Assembly (NCBI GenBank): GCA_030374805.1
Contig: JARGSG010000006.1
Coordinates: 62,001 to 126,000 of the forward strand
Source: Gracilaria gracilis
Taxonomy: Eukaryota > Rhodophyta > Florideophyceae > Gracilariales > Gracilariaceae
Length of the DNA stretch: 64,000 bases
Direction: 5' to 3'
In this document: one piece after another, positions 49,541 to 60,753 of the stretch
How the letters are laid out: each line of letters opens with the position of its first letter
Numbering within the stretch: the first letter of the stretch is position 1
Notes under the pieces: model-generated
The model's input: only the letters and a program-made list of their open reading frames with translations
Database searches by the model: none
What the model was told of the DNA's origin: nothing
Position numbers and translations under genes: made by a program

Positions 49541-52250
49541 ATATCCTGAGCTCTAATTCGTTACAAATTGCAGAGAAGGTATAGAAGGTCAAGGACTGTT
49601 TGGGACAGGGGAGCGCACCCTGAGAGTTTTCTTTCCCTTCGCCGAGCTTTTGGTTTTGCTTCGTGGGACATTTCTTCAATATTAATGTTTGTAGTGTGAG
49701 CGAGCTGCAGATCCAAGACACTATCAGTACTGATAGTGTCTTCGATCTGCAGCTCGCTGACACTACACTGCTCCACTTTGGTTCAGTCCTTGAGTGATCT
49801 TACATTTTGGAGTTGGGACAGTGGTTTAGTCTAACCTGAATACTCAAGTTAGACGACAGAATGCTCTAACTTCAGCTGCATCCAACGGACGGTGCTCGTT
49901 CCTATATATACTACTTCCGGTGTGGGCCCACGCGAAGGGTGAGTGAAGAGTAAAGATAACTATTAATAGACAAACAGCGATGCTTGTCAACTGGAGATTT
50001 CTAGCGTCCTCGAAGAATATTGTTGGTATCACGATATGTCGTTCGTGGGTCGGCCGGTGGTGGCCAAGATCCTGGCCGCAGTTTGGAAAGTTCAAATAAA
50101 TCACCTTCTTGGTTCCGCACAGTTGTCGTAGATCGTCGCAATATGACAACAATGCTATGATAGAAGCAAATGTGCCCATCGCGGCTCAGTACAACAATGA
50201 GATTTACGTTGTCCGCTCTGCTTCGAGAGGTGGAATCTGCAACACACACTGGTGCTCGACACCAGGAAGCACTTGAACAAAGAACGACAGCAAAAGGATC
50301 CATTTGGTACCAATGCTGAACAAATTACAACTGAACTGGCCATGTACTACTATTAAGTGTGGCAGTAATATGTTATAAAACATCTTCTCAGGCTACAGAA
50401 TGAGCGTTTATCTTCTCAAAGCCGTTGCCTTTCGTGAAGAGATGAAGAACACGATTTTCTCAGCAAAGCCATCGTTTAGCACCGTATTCATCCAATCATT
50501 CGTAACATCTGGTCCACAATCACATACTAGCGTTTTTGCTTTTACTTTTCGAACTGAATGCACGGGTACAGTTAGGGCGTGTGCCCATCTGCGCGCTTGC
50601 CGGTCGGGAAACGCGAGAGCCTGCCGAAGAGTCGGTACCATTTTCAACGAGGAAAGCGTACGGACAGGAACTGGGTCGATGTCCTTCTTAATTTATCCTC
50701 ATTCTTGCGGACAGAGATGCATAAATATGCTCACATGCTCCACGTTCACACACTCAATTCCAACTGCAACCAGCTAAGTTCTAATTACGAGCTCAATCTG
50801 AGACACTGTTCTGGCCAAAAGCCTAGTTGTAATTACAAACAGAAAGCTAGACAACATCAACCATTGCGACCAGTACAAATACCCTGTGTACACCAGCACT
50901 CACCAACGACAGGCTGCGAGAACACGACTGCTGCTTCTCGTTGGGATGTGGGCTTGTTGATCTTCAGTGATCCGCCTGCATCTGTCGGAATGGCCAACAG
51001 GCACGTCAATCTGGCTCTCTGTATGCTGCAATAACCATGGTGAGCCCGCAAACTGCCATTTCCTACAGATAAAACTGGTTCTTGTACACCTTAGTCAGTA
51101 TGTCATGGAATAGTTCAATGACCCGGACTCTTTCTGCTGCACTTACCTTTTGATTAGTTAGATGGCTTATCTCCTTCTTAGTCTCCTGCAAAGACAGAAG
51201 AACCTATAACGAAAAAGACGTGCAAGTTTGGATTCATGCACTTGATCTTTCGGAGGAGGACGATGCTGATAGCCAGCAACCTTTTAATTTATTCTTGCTC
51301 AGTACTGCTTTGCGCTTGTTCTAACCCCTTTCTTTCTGTTTTAGTCGCCCTGAATTGGGAACTTCATAGGTGATCAATGTTAGCCTGTTTTGTCTCTTCG
51401 CCACCGCATGAAATACATTTAGACTGACCTCTGTCACCTCTACAAAAAAAAACAAAGGAAAAAGAGTCTGTGAACTAATGTTCTGTGAATTTTTCGTGTT
51501 CGTGTCGTCAGAGCAGAAGTCAATAACGGGCAAACACACTCGTTTTCGACAAAAGATTGCCGAATAGTAAGTTGGGAGAAAACAAACGTTCAGTACTAAA
51601 TGCGCCTTGTTACTCCCTATAGGGTAAAGCTTTCCCGAAAACGAAGGTCTTGCACATTTTCGACTTTTTAGCTTTGGTGATAGGACATATTCACAGTATC
51701 TACTCAGCTGACAGAAGCAGAGTTGCAGACCTCTTCACCCAACTTTGAATCTCACGGAACAGAACCTATCACCTGCTCCGAAGAGAAAGTTTTCCGGCCT
51801 TAAGGAATTCCAAGGCGCACGGCAAGGCATCGCGTGCCTGTCCTTCAACAGCCCAAGCTTGGGAACATTAGATGTACGAGACATTGGCGCTTTCTTCGGG
51901 ATAAACTGGAACTTGTTTTTGAGAACGTACTCGTGATGGGAAATAGGCAAGAAAGAGTCTACAAAGCTTTAGCAAAGCATATTGCAATCGCAATCCGTTG
52001 TACCTTGATTTGCTCTCTTCATTTATGTGCCTTGTGCTATCGAACTGAATATTGCGCAGTACGCAACCAAAAGCAGTCAGTTGGTTGGACAAAACGAATA
52101 CTTGTATACGAGGACACCTTGGGGTCACAGCTTTAGATACAAAATACTATATACATTCAAGCCGAGCTCAGTTAGTGGTATTCATAGCTAGCAATGCCCT
52201 TGTGAACCTCGTCCCATCCATGCAGCGTCCCTAACTATGACTTGTACTGT
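49541..52250. other. Intergenic with long palindrome, no gene recognised
   Basis: About 2.7 kb of AT-richer sequence. It contains the zero-loop palindrome at 49691-49766. Frames such as 50400-50777 (+) and 51834-52136 (+) carry no recognisable domain. Confidence 0.35.
49691..49766. repeat. Zero-loop palindrome with 38-bp arms
   Basis: Left arm 49691-49728 and right arm 49729-49766 are complements with two mismatches, meeting at CAGTACTG with no loop. It would form a long perfect-stem snapback in DNA or RNA. Confidence 0.93.
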
Positions 52251-55200
52251 TCATCTATTAGGATGTACTGCTTTGAAAGTTGACCCAAGTTCCCCCAGTC
52301 CTCGTTGAATGTTCTGTATAGTAAGCTTTTCAACTTCCTTCAAAGAATCCGTGGTTGCCAGTTCAAATTCGTGGCGTAAAGCTGCACACGCAGAGCCCAC
52401 CATCTGCCTAATCTGGGGATCTGTACGATCCACAATCTGATCAAGCATATCCTCAGTACGCTTTCTTATATGACCTAGACCCTGTTCAGCCGCAGTGACC
52501 CTACCATTTAGAGTTACGATTAGTGTCTTCAAATGGTCAATTTCAGTGCGAGTTGCGGCACTCTGTAACCTGAGTTGATCAGTGATCTCGCGTACAAGTG
52601 CGTCGCACTTTTCCGTCACCATTCGAACAATCTCTTCATTAGTACGAGACGTACGGACAAAGGGAATTGACTGGGCAGGCGGTGCACTACGCGGGGCTGT
52701 ATACTGAGGAGCGGGTTGTAGTGTAACTGCCTCCTTAGCGGCAGCTAGGCCGTTGAAACTAGTATCGATTCTCGGAGCAGGGGCGTTTCCAACAGCGTTC
52801 CTGGTCTGGTCCATCTGCATACTGCCAGTTGTGTTAGCTTGCAGTTCAGACGGAGCCGTAGGGGAAAGGAACGCCGTCGTGTTTGCTGGTACCGTCGATG
52901 GGGTCCGCATTTGAGACATTTGCCATGTTCTTGAAGGTTCTATGGGAACACTATGACGCCTCCTTAGCTGCTGACTATCAGGTAGAAGGGATACGGAAGA
53001 AGGTGGGTGTATGTCATTCACAAGATTGGGATGAATAGAATGTCTGCGCGGCGGAGCTGTTGGGTTGACAGCCTGCTGCGAAAAAAGGGGTAGTGGAGGG
53101 CCTGTTCTCCTTGGGGTAGCCTGAGAGACGGGGGTAGGTCGGTACGCAGAGTGAGCGTGCTGATATGCAACAGGCGAAGGAGGAGGAGGATGAGGATGAG
53201 GATGAAAGGAAGCTGGAACCGGAACATGCTCATCGCCAATGTTTCCATTCATATGGGCAGCCATGGATGACTGTCGTCCTGTATTCACGAGTCCCGGGGT
53301 CGACATTGCTGGTGGCGTCACATGACTGACTGGTGCAGCGCTCACTGGGGCAGCAGGGGGCGGAATGCCTCCTGGCAGAAGTGCACGAGGTTGGTCCACA
53401 CTGTCCCCATTCTGAGCATATATAGAAGGATGAGGCTTCTTTAATGTGCTCTGCTGCATGCCTGAGAGAGTGGCGGCTGCGGAGTTGACGGCAGAAGAGG
53501 AAGTGGCAAGTCGAGCGAAAGATCGATGTGAGCTGGCGGGGGTAGTGGTCGCACCGATGGTAAGAGTTCTCACAGGTGCGGCGGGCTGGCTTGGCATCGA
53601 CGGAGCTTTGGTGGTCTGTCCCTCATCCACAGTAGCTTGTGAAGCGGCATTCAGCGGCAGAGCCATGGAGCGCGGAGCTGAGTTCTGCGTTCGCTGGGTC
53701 AGGGCGGCGCTTTTACGCGTCTCAATGCTTTGGCTGCCGTGGAACAAGAGATGCAAGCCCGTGGACTTCAGCGCACAGGCGTCCTTATTCCTGGCATCGG
53801 ATGCTGCGGGTGGGGGCTTGGCATGTGGTAAGCTCTGCCTTCGCTTATCGGATGATGCTGGCGGGGTGGGCCTTTCAAGCTGTGAGCTCTTCCTTCTCAC
53901 GTTGGCTGACACGGGAGTTGGCTTCGCAGGTTGAGAGGCTTTTCGCCTGGCGCCAGTTGCAGGCTTGTCGCCCTTCCCTTGCGCGTCGGTGGAGCTAGAT
54001 GTGAGCTTGGAAAGCACTGAGACTTTCTTTCTCGGATCAGCGGGGGTGGGCGGGTGCTCGGGCAGTGACGTGTTCTTCCTCGCATCGGTAGGCATGGGCG
54101 TGAGCTTGTCGAGCAACGTCTTCTTCCGCGCATTGGTAGAGGTGGTTGAGGGCTGGTCGACCAACAAAGTCTTCTTCTTCGCATCATTGGGTGTGGGGGT
54201 GGACTTGTTCGGCCGTGAGGCCTTTGCTCTGCCGTCGGTTGCAATTGGCGCAGGTTTAGCGGCTTGCGAGCGCTTGCGTTTGACATCAGTAGGCGCAGCG
54301 TTGGCGAGCTGGGAACTTTTCCTCCTCCCACCAGCTGCAGTAGAGGAAGGCTTATTCGTCCGCAAAGCATTCTTCCTCGCATCGCCCGCCGTAGACGTAG
54401 ACGCAGGCTTCTTCGACGGCGACGCGCTCCTGTTGCCATCGCCCGGCGCCGCGGCGACCTTGTTCGGCGGCGAGCTCCGCCGCCTGGCGTCGGGCAGCGC
54501 AGCCGGCGCCTTCTTCACGGGCGAGCTCTTCCTACGTGCGTCGCCCGCCGACGCCGACGGCGCCTCTCCGAGCGGCGAGCCGCGCCGTGTACCGGCGCCC
54601 GACGTCGACGCAGCCTCCCGCAGCAGCGCGCCCTCGCGGTCGGCCAGTGGCAGGGGCGACGAAGGCGGTGCCTCGACGCGCGGCTGCTTGGCACGGCGCA
54701 CCGCCGCGGTGCCGTCCGGCGCAGCCGCGCGACGCTTGCGCTTGCGCGTGTCGGCGTCATCTCGCGCGGGCGGTGGCGGTGCCGGAGGCGCGGCAGCTTG
54801 GGGGTCGGGCTGCTGCTGCGAACGGGGCGGCACGAGCGGCGCAGTCTTTCGCACGGTTCGCGTGCCGTCGCGGGCGTACTTGCGCTTGTTGACGCGCGCC
54901 TTCTTCGCGGCAGCGGGCGGCGTTGGCGGCGGCGGCGCAGCGGCAGCTTGGGGGTCGGGCTGCTGCTGCGAAGGGCGCGGAACGAGCGGCGCGGTCTTTC
55001 GCACGGTTCGCGTACCATCGCGGGCGTACTTGCGCTTGTTGACGCGCGCCTTCTTCGCGGCAACGTGCGGCGGCGGCGGCGGCGGCAGCCGCAGCGGCGG
55101 CGGCAGCTGCAGCGGCGGCGGCGTCGGCGGCGGCGGAGGCGGCGGAGGCGTCGGCGGCGGCGGCGGCGGTGGCTCGGCAGCTCCGTGGTCGGGCTGCGGG

Positions 55201-55795
55201 TGGCGCAGCTGCGAGGGGCGCGGGGGAGAGCGGTGCGCTCTTTCGCGCGGTTCGCACGGTGGACTTGCGCTTCTTGGCGCGCGCCTTGTTCGCGGCGGCG
55301 GGCGGCGGCGTCGGCGTCGGCGTCGGCATCGGCGGCGGGGGCGGGCGCGCTGGCGGCGGGCGCGGGCGTCACCGCCACGGGCGCGGCGGCAGTGGCGGCG
55401 GGCGGCGCAAGCGCAGGCGACGCGGAGCGCGGCCGTTCGGCGTTGGGCGTCGGCGGCGGCGGCGGAAGCGGCGCGGCGTCAGCGTCAGCGTCAGCGTCGG
55501 CTCGCAGCGACTTGCGGCGCTTGCCGGGCAGCGGCGGCGCAGCGGCAGCGGCGGCGGCGGCAGCAGCCGCGGAGGCGGAGGCGGGCGGCGAGGAGAGGCG
55601 GCGCTTGGGCGGCGGGGCGGTGGTGCGCCAGCGCTCGCGCGAGAGATTGAGCAGCTCGACGTCGCCGTCGTCGTACGTGACGCGCACGTTGCCGTCCGGC
55701 AGACGGGCGCTGATGGTGCCCGAGTAGTACTTCTTGTCGAGCGGCCAGTAGATCTGCAAGCGCGAGCCGACGGAAGGCGCCACGCGGTCGTCCAT
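52251..55795 (-). CDS. Tudor-domain chromatin-type protein with long disordered region; frame breaks at G runs
   Basis: The ATG at 55795 begins a Tudor-like domain (about residues 8-58: SRLQIYWPLDKKYYSGTISA, then DGNVRVTYDDGDVELLNLSR and ERWR), typical of readers of methylated chromatin and of PDS5-like proteins. A basic, Pro/Ala/Ser-rich disordered region follows. It includes three copies of a unit KARxxKRKx...RTxRKxAPLxP...QPD in which the frame changes twice. Aligning the units shows one extra base at a G5 run (55222-55226). A second change lies between about 55330 and 55480, where a G5 run near 55337-55341 is a candidate. After that a single frame runs to 52251 with many RRKSSxxxKP-type repeats and a C-terminal coiled coil (ITDQLRLQSAATRTEIDHLK...). 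Sequence error, or decay of the first unit, would both fit. Nuclear location is inferred. Confidence 0.75.
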
Positions 55796-56048
55796 GGCGG
55801 CGAGGGGGGGAGGGGGGCTGGGGGCTGGGGGCTGGGGGGGTTGGTAAAGGGGAAAGGGGACGGGGAAGGCGGGGCGGAAGGGTGTGTGGAGCGGAAGGGT
55901 GCGCAGGGAGAGAGGGAGAAGAAGGGGGGTGGGAGGCGAAGAGGCGGCGCGAAAGGAAAGGCGAAAGAAAAAGCGCGCGCAAAGTGGGGCGACGACGCGC
56001 AGATAAAAAGCGGCGCGAATTTAGTGAGGAGCAGCGACAGCGCACGCG

Positions 56049-56132
56049 TTCCCGTTGGTCTAGTGGTTAGCAGCCATCGAGGATGTCCCGCTTTCACCGG
56101 GAAGATCGCGGGTTCAAGCCCCGCACGGGAAG
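56049..56132 (+). tRNA. tRNA-Glu (anticodon UUC) interrupted by an 11-nt insertion in the D-arm
   Basis: The acceptor TTCCCGT (56049-56055) pairs perfectly with ACGGGAA (56125-56131), and the discriminator is G. The D-arm begins GGTCTAGTGGTTAG exactly like canonical tRNA-Glu. Then 11 extra bases, CAGCCATCGAG (56071-56081; equivalently 56070-56080), separate it from the GAT that normally follows. The anticodon arm is TCCCG-CTTTCAC-CGGGA (anticodon TTC) and the T-arm is GCGGG-TTCAAGC-CCCGC. Removing the 11 bases gives a standard 73-nt tRNA-Glu. A T5 terminator lies at 56141-56145, 8 bases before the stop codon of the convergent zinc-finger gene. Ectopic D-arm introns are known in red-algal nuclear tRNA genes. 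Confidence 0.9.
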
Positions 56133-56152
56133 CGCTGAAATTTTTGGTCTGG

Positions 56153-56935
56153 TCAGTGCTGCTGCAGCTTGCGGTGCGTCTCCAGCTCTGCCGAGCGCGA
56201 GAAGCGCGCGCCGCACGCGGCGCAGCTGAGCTTTGCGTCCGAGCGGTGCACGGTGCGCACGTGCTTCTCCAGGTGCGACTTTTGGCCGAAGCGCGACTTG
56301 CACACGCCGCACTCCCACCGCCGCTGCTTGAGGTGCACCGTCTTCACGTGCCGGCTCAGCACCGACCCGTTGGAGAAGCGCGACCCGCACTGTTCGCACT
56401 TGATGCGCCCGCAGCACCGGTGCGTCATCTGCTGGCAGCCACAACAACAACAACAACAACAACAACAATAAACTGTCAGTTTCTCTTCTTCTTCTTCTTC
56501 TTTCTCAATCAATCGCTCGCTCTACAGACGTGTCAAACGCACCGCGTTGTGTACGCCCAGCGCCTGCGTCGAGCGGTACTTGGCGCCGCACTGGATGCAG
56601 CTGTACTTCTCTGCGCCGTGCGCGGCCGCGTGCGCCGTCAGCTTAGCACGGCTGTCAAAGCGCTCCGCGCACTGCGAACAGCGCCACACGCGCGCCGCGC
56701 CGCCGCCGCTGGCGCTGCCGCCGCCGCCGCCGCCGCCGCCGGCCGCTGCGCCGCGTCCATCGCGCCCAGTCAGGCGCATAGCGGCGCGCGCCAGCTCGTC
56801 GCTAGGCCCATCCGCGCCCGAAGCCGCACCGGCGCCGCCGGCGACCTTGCCGTTGTAGGATAGCAGCGACGCCAGCGCGCGCGGCGGCGCCAGCGACGGC
56901 ATCCACTTGGTTGTTCGGTTGGAGCTGTTGGCCAT
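56153..56935 (-). CDS. Five-finger C2H2 zinc-finger protein, two exons
   Basis: Exon 1 is 56935-56543 (ATG at 56935, MANSSNRTTKWMPS). The intron is 56542-56432 (111 nt, GTGCGT...CCAG; using the next AG makes it 114 nt). Exon 2 is 56431-56153. The spliced product is about 223 residues. Fingers: WRCSQCAERFDSRAKLTAHAAAH; CIQCGAKYRSTQALGVH, whose last His is supplied by exon 2; IKCEQCGSRFSNGSVLSRH; WECGVCKSRFGQKSHLEKH; and LSCAACGARFSRSAELETH. The intron is needed to complete finger 2, which is direct evidence for splicing. The N-terminal 85 residues are disordered with a Gly run. It probably binds DNA in the nucleus; the target is unknown. The 3' end converges on tRNA-Glu at 20 bases. Confidence 0.88.
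56432..56542 (-). other. Spliceosomal intron in zinc-finger gene, containing a (TTG)n tract
   Basis: 111 nt, GT-AG. On the coding strand a (TTG)n microsatellite (56441-56469 as CAA on +) stands just before the acceptor, where a pyrimidine tract is expected. A (GAA)n run lies in the first half. Confidence 0.82.
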
Positions 56936-59889
56936 GTTGTGGTGGTGCTGTCGTCGGCGCCTTCCGTCGCGCCGCCTTTCGCTTCGCGTCGCGTTTTATT
57001 GCGGCGCGCGACGCGCCGCTGCGCGTGCGGTGCGCCGTTCGCGCCGCCTTGCTCGCTCGCCGTTTGCGCTTGGTGATCACACTGCGCAAGCAGTTTACGC
57101 GTGCCGGTAAAACTGGGCGCCAGACGCGCTGCAGCCTGTTCGCTCTGCGCCGCGCCGCGCCGCGCCGCGCGGTACTGCGGCTCGTTGCGTTTCGGTTCGC
57201 GCCCGCACGTCGTTGCTTCTTGTTCTCCACGTCGTCGCGAAGCTTTGCGTCAGTCTTGTTTGCCTCTACTCGCCAACCGTACGCAGCGTAGCTGCCATTC
57301 CGCTTCCACTCGGGCGCGCTTCCGCGCGCAAATGCGCCGCAGATCATTCTTTTCCGCCTGCTGCACGCAATCGTGCCAAACAGATAGCGTCTGTAGCTGG
57401 TTTGAGCCGCAGCAATCATCACGCGTCATCGCGCACCAAACCGCCTGACACATCACGTGCCCCGTCGAGCACAGCGAAACGAGCGTCGAAAGCGAACCAT
57501 TGCCCCCTCTCGCACCGCCCAATTCGTGCGGCCGCCCTTCAGCTGCGCGCACCGACCTTTTTCGGCCACAGCGGTGTGAAACTCGTTTTTCCGCCACTAA
57601 TTTCAATGCCAGGGCGCGCTGTGATTGTGGCGCACTGCCCGCTCACAGTTTCGCTCATAATACACACTTTCGATCACAGTCGTTCCCCAAGGAGAATGCC
57701 TCCGCGCGCAATCAACGCTCTCATATATACCCGCTCAAAGTGCTTTACCGGAAGGATCGGTCTGCTTGAGGGCGTCGTCTCAAAGCTTTGCCATCCATTG
57801 TCCATCGCCCATCGACGATGATCCATCGTGCTCAGTGGCGTACAGTTGAGATCAGATGATGCCACCAATAGAGCACAAACCCGCATATGCAGTATGAAGC
57901 GCGCGCATTGCTGTACTTTCTTCATCTCAATTACACATAATTGAGGCGCGACACAAATGACTGTCCCCGAATACAACTGTCAGCAAGAGTTTTTCAATCC
58001 GACATTGACAGTGCCACTGTAGCTCTGCTGCACCAATCACGCCGCTACTCTTGTCTTGCAGCCGTTGCCAATTGAAACGACCCAAGTGGAAAAGTCAAAC
58101 CTGAAACGTTTTCACAACTCGACTCGCAAACTGAAATGCTCATGGCTTTCCCCGTCCCAATTCGTCCCAATTCGTTTTCCTTCTGCAGTCTTCTCTTCTT
58201 TCAATTCTCTACTATGTAGTCTCCCATTGTTTGTCGCAAATATCGGCACATGCGGCCCAACCAAAAAGGTTCATCGCAATCATCACTTCTCATCCTTCCG
58301 TCATACCATCCTTCAACTTCAATCTGAATCAGCATGATGCGAACGTTGCCCTCTTAGCAACGGACTCGCTTTTCCAACACGTATTGATTCCACCATCATT
58401 GCTTGTTCTCCACAACGATCGGACACAGCTGCCTTCGTTCCATACTCCCGAGACACCTTCAGTGAGGTTATTCAAACTAATTGCAAACGAGCTGGCGATC
58501 CCGTCTGCTGCGATTGACACTGTACCACCCAAATAACTGGTGGCTGACATCAAACCGGAGCTTGTTTTTGGGGAAAACTCGTCCACGCAAGACATACATG
58601 TGTAATGAAAAGCACCCACAATAGTATATACAATAGTATTCACTATTCGCATTCAGAGAGCAAATGAGTCACATGCTTTTCGATCAAACATCTTCGCAAC
58701 AACAACACATTTTTCCACAACAAAGCCATCAAAAAAAATACCTCCCCCTTTTTCAACTTAGACCAGACCAGCTTTTCTCACCCTCACAACAAAAGGCTGA
58801 CGTAGCCCCATTTAAGCTCAGTGCACGGACAAGTCGTTTTTGTGTTTGTACGACTCAGGTTAGCCCAACAGTCTTCAATGATTTCGAAAGACTTTTTGTC
58901 ACACATTGTTGCTACCGTAGTAAAACCACAACCTGGCACGCAATGGTGGAAACACGGATGCGGCGACGACATAGGACGTACAGTATTCACCCATTCGAAG
59001 CTAAAAAGCATAGTTTCTAGGAGCAAAGATACAACCTTTACAATTCTGGAAAGGACTATTTTCGCCTTGAGGTAAATTATCGACTACTCGAAGGTGACGC
59101 ATATTCAACAGGGAAGGTCGCTTAGCCCTTAGCGTGTACCGTTGTACTCTCAGCAACACGATATTCAGACGAAACACATCGATTTTGAAATTTCTGTAAG
59201 CCCGCCCCTTTTCTCACCATGATCATGATTCCCATGGTCGACGATGTGGATAAAATAGAGATCCGACGTAGAATACGCTGTTCCTCACCACGGAAACCAA
59301 GGAGCAACAGTGGCATAGCGCCTTCGAGTGACTATTTGTCGTCACTGGCCCAAGTGTTGAAGTACTTGTTGCAAGTCCTCACAAATAGATGTGGGTTCAA
59401 AGAAGGCGTCTTTCTGTAATGGTGATGAGATCGTGTTCTGCTTCGGCTCTCTGGCCCGTTTGGATCTTCTTCACCTTCTTTTCTGAATGCTTCCTCGTTG
59501 TTGACCGTACAATTCGATGTCAAACACCCATGCGCCCTTTGACAATCATTGTTGTCCATCGCACTGAATTCATACATACTTTTCTTCAAATGTAACCTTC
59601 CATATCATTCGATCAGGACATTTTGTTTGGAAACTGTTAACAAAGGAACTTAGAATCAGTTCATTTATTCATATGACGCAGAATGAATCTTACACAACAA
59701 TCCCAATTGCTAATCTACATCGGCACTGATCCATTTCATCCCATGAGGATATGATATGGAAAGCGGTATAAAAGACCCAAATCTTAGTCGCTGCACTCCT
59801 ATGGGCACCATCAGACCTTATCCCCCGCCTCGGAGCAGCTTTTGTAGAGACCCTTTACCAGTCGCTCTTCGAACACTCTCATCTATAGA
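56936..59889. other. Intergenic, no gene recognised
   Basis: About 3.0 kb. The first 700 bases are GC-rich zinc-finger upstream sequence. The remainder is AT-richer with CAA/TTC-rich stretches. A TATAAAA box at 59767-59773 belongs to the carbonic anhydrase gene. Frames here (for example 57213-57821 +) show no domain. Confidence 0.35.
59767..59773 (+). promoter_or_regulatory. TATA box of carbonic anhydrase gene
   Basis: TATAAAA 117 nt before the ATG at 59890. Confidence 0.5.
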
Positions 59890-60753
59890 ATGGTGGTGCA
59901 AATCTGGCTCTCAATTGCAATTTTGTTCACATCTGTTATCCTTTCGAGGGCATTCAGACTCCCAATTCCTTTGGTTTCTCAACAAGATGAATCAGGTCGA
60001 ACATTTTCTTACGATCCGTTGGCCTGCGACGGACCGGGGAACTGGTCTCTCATAGCACCTAGCTATGCGACATGTGGTGCTGGAACAATCCAGAGCCCGA
60101 TCGACTTTCCTTGTCCCAGTGAATCTGGTGATGTGCCAACGGTCTTGGATGAGGATCCAGTTATGTCTACCACCACCGCCAGGCTAAACTTGGTGGGGAC
60201 CACACTCAACTTTGAACTCGATTGCGCAGAGGAGGGAAGCTGCGGCAAGACAGAGTTTAATGGCACCGATTTTGATTTGATCAACATCCATTTCCATTCA
60301 CCTAGTGAACATCATGTGGGAGGAGTCACGTATCCGTTGGAAGCACATATGGTGCATCAATCGTCCGAAGGCGCACTTCTCGTTGTTTCGACAATGTTTT
60401 CATATGGGGAGGAGGGTGATTGCATTACGAACGCACCGTCAAAGAAAGGACGTAACAAATTTTTGTCGTTTATTCTTTCCAAGTTGATCCGGGGCAAGAG
60501 ACAGTTTACAATCAATACCGGGGCATTTTTGGAAGATGGAACGTCGTTCTGTATGTATCCAGGATCTCTTACCACACCTCCGTGTACTGAGGGAGTGACA
60601 TGGATCTTGGCAGAAAGTAGACAGACAGTGTCTCCAGTTCAGGTCAAGGTATTTCAGGCATTAGTGGGTGCTTTAGACTCTGGTAATGCCAGACCAATTC
60701 AGGCGAGAAACGGAAGGAGCGTTGCTTTTGCCCCCGATGTCCTTGGAGTATGA
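59890..60753 (+). CDS. Secreted alpha-type carbonic anhydrase
   Basis: A 287-residue alpha carbonic anhydrase that interconverts CO2 and bicarbonate. A signal peptide (about residues 1-21) sends it to the secretory route, periplasmic space or surface. Hallmarks are CGAGTIQSPID and INIHFHSPSEHHVGG with zinc ligands His134 and His136. EAHMVH supplies the third ligand, His153. The C-terminal SLTTPPCTEGVTWIL strand carries the Thr of the active site. The cysteine pairs look suited to disulphides. Length and order are those of the family, so the enzyme should be functional. In algae such enzymes serve carbon concentration or pH control; which applies here is inference. An in-frame ATG upstream is not present within the TATA-to-ATG interval. 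The gene is intronless. Confidence 0.93.
   Translation: MVVQIWLSIAILFTSVILSRAFRLPIPLVSQQDESGRTFSYDPLACDGPGNWSLIAPSYATCGAGTIQSPIDFPCPSESGDVPTVLDEDPVMSTTTARLNLVGTTLNFELDCAEEGSCGKTEFNGTDFDLINIHFHSPSEHHVGGVTYPLEAHMVHQSSEGALLVVSTMFSYGEEGDCITNAPSKKGRNKFLSFILSKLIRGKRQFTINTGAFLEDGTSFCMYPGSLTTPPCTEGVTWILAESRQTVSPVQVKVFQALVGALDSGNARPIQARNGRSVAFAPDVLGV

Noticed and set aside
53965-55650. Long + strand frames opposite the Tudor gene
   Set aside because: They read as low-complexity Gly/Ala/Arg mirror sequence of the disordered region; the - strand has a recognisable domain.
56802-57422. Basic 206-codon - frame upstream of the zinc-finger start
   Set aside because: Arg/Ala-rich sequence in GC-rich promoter DNA overlapping the zinc-finger exon in another frame; no domain.
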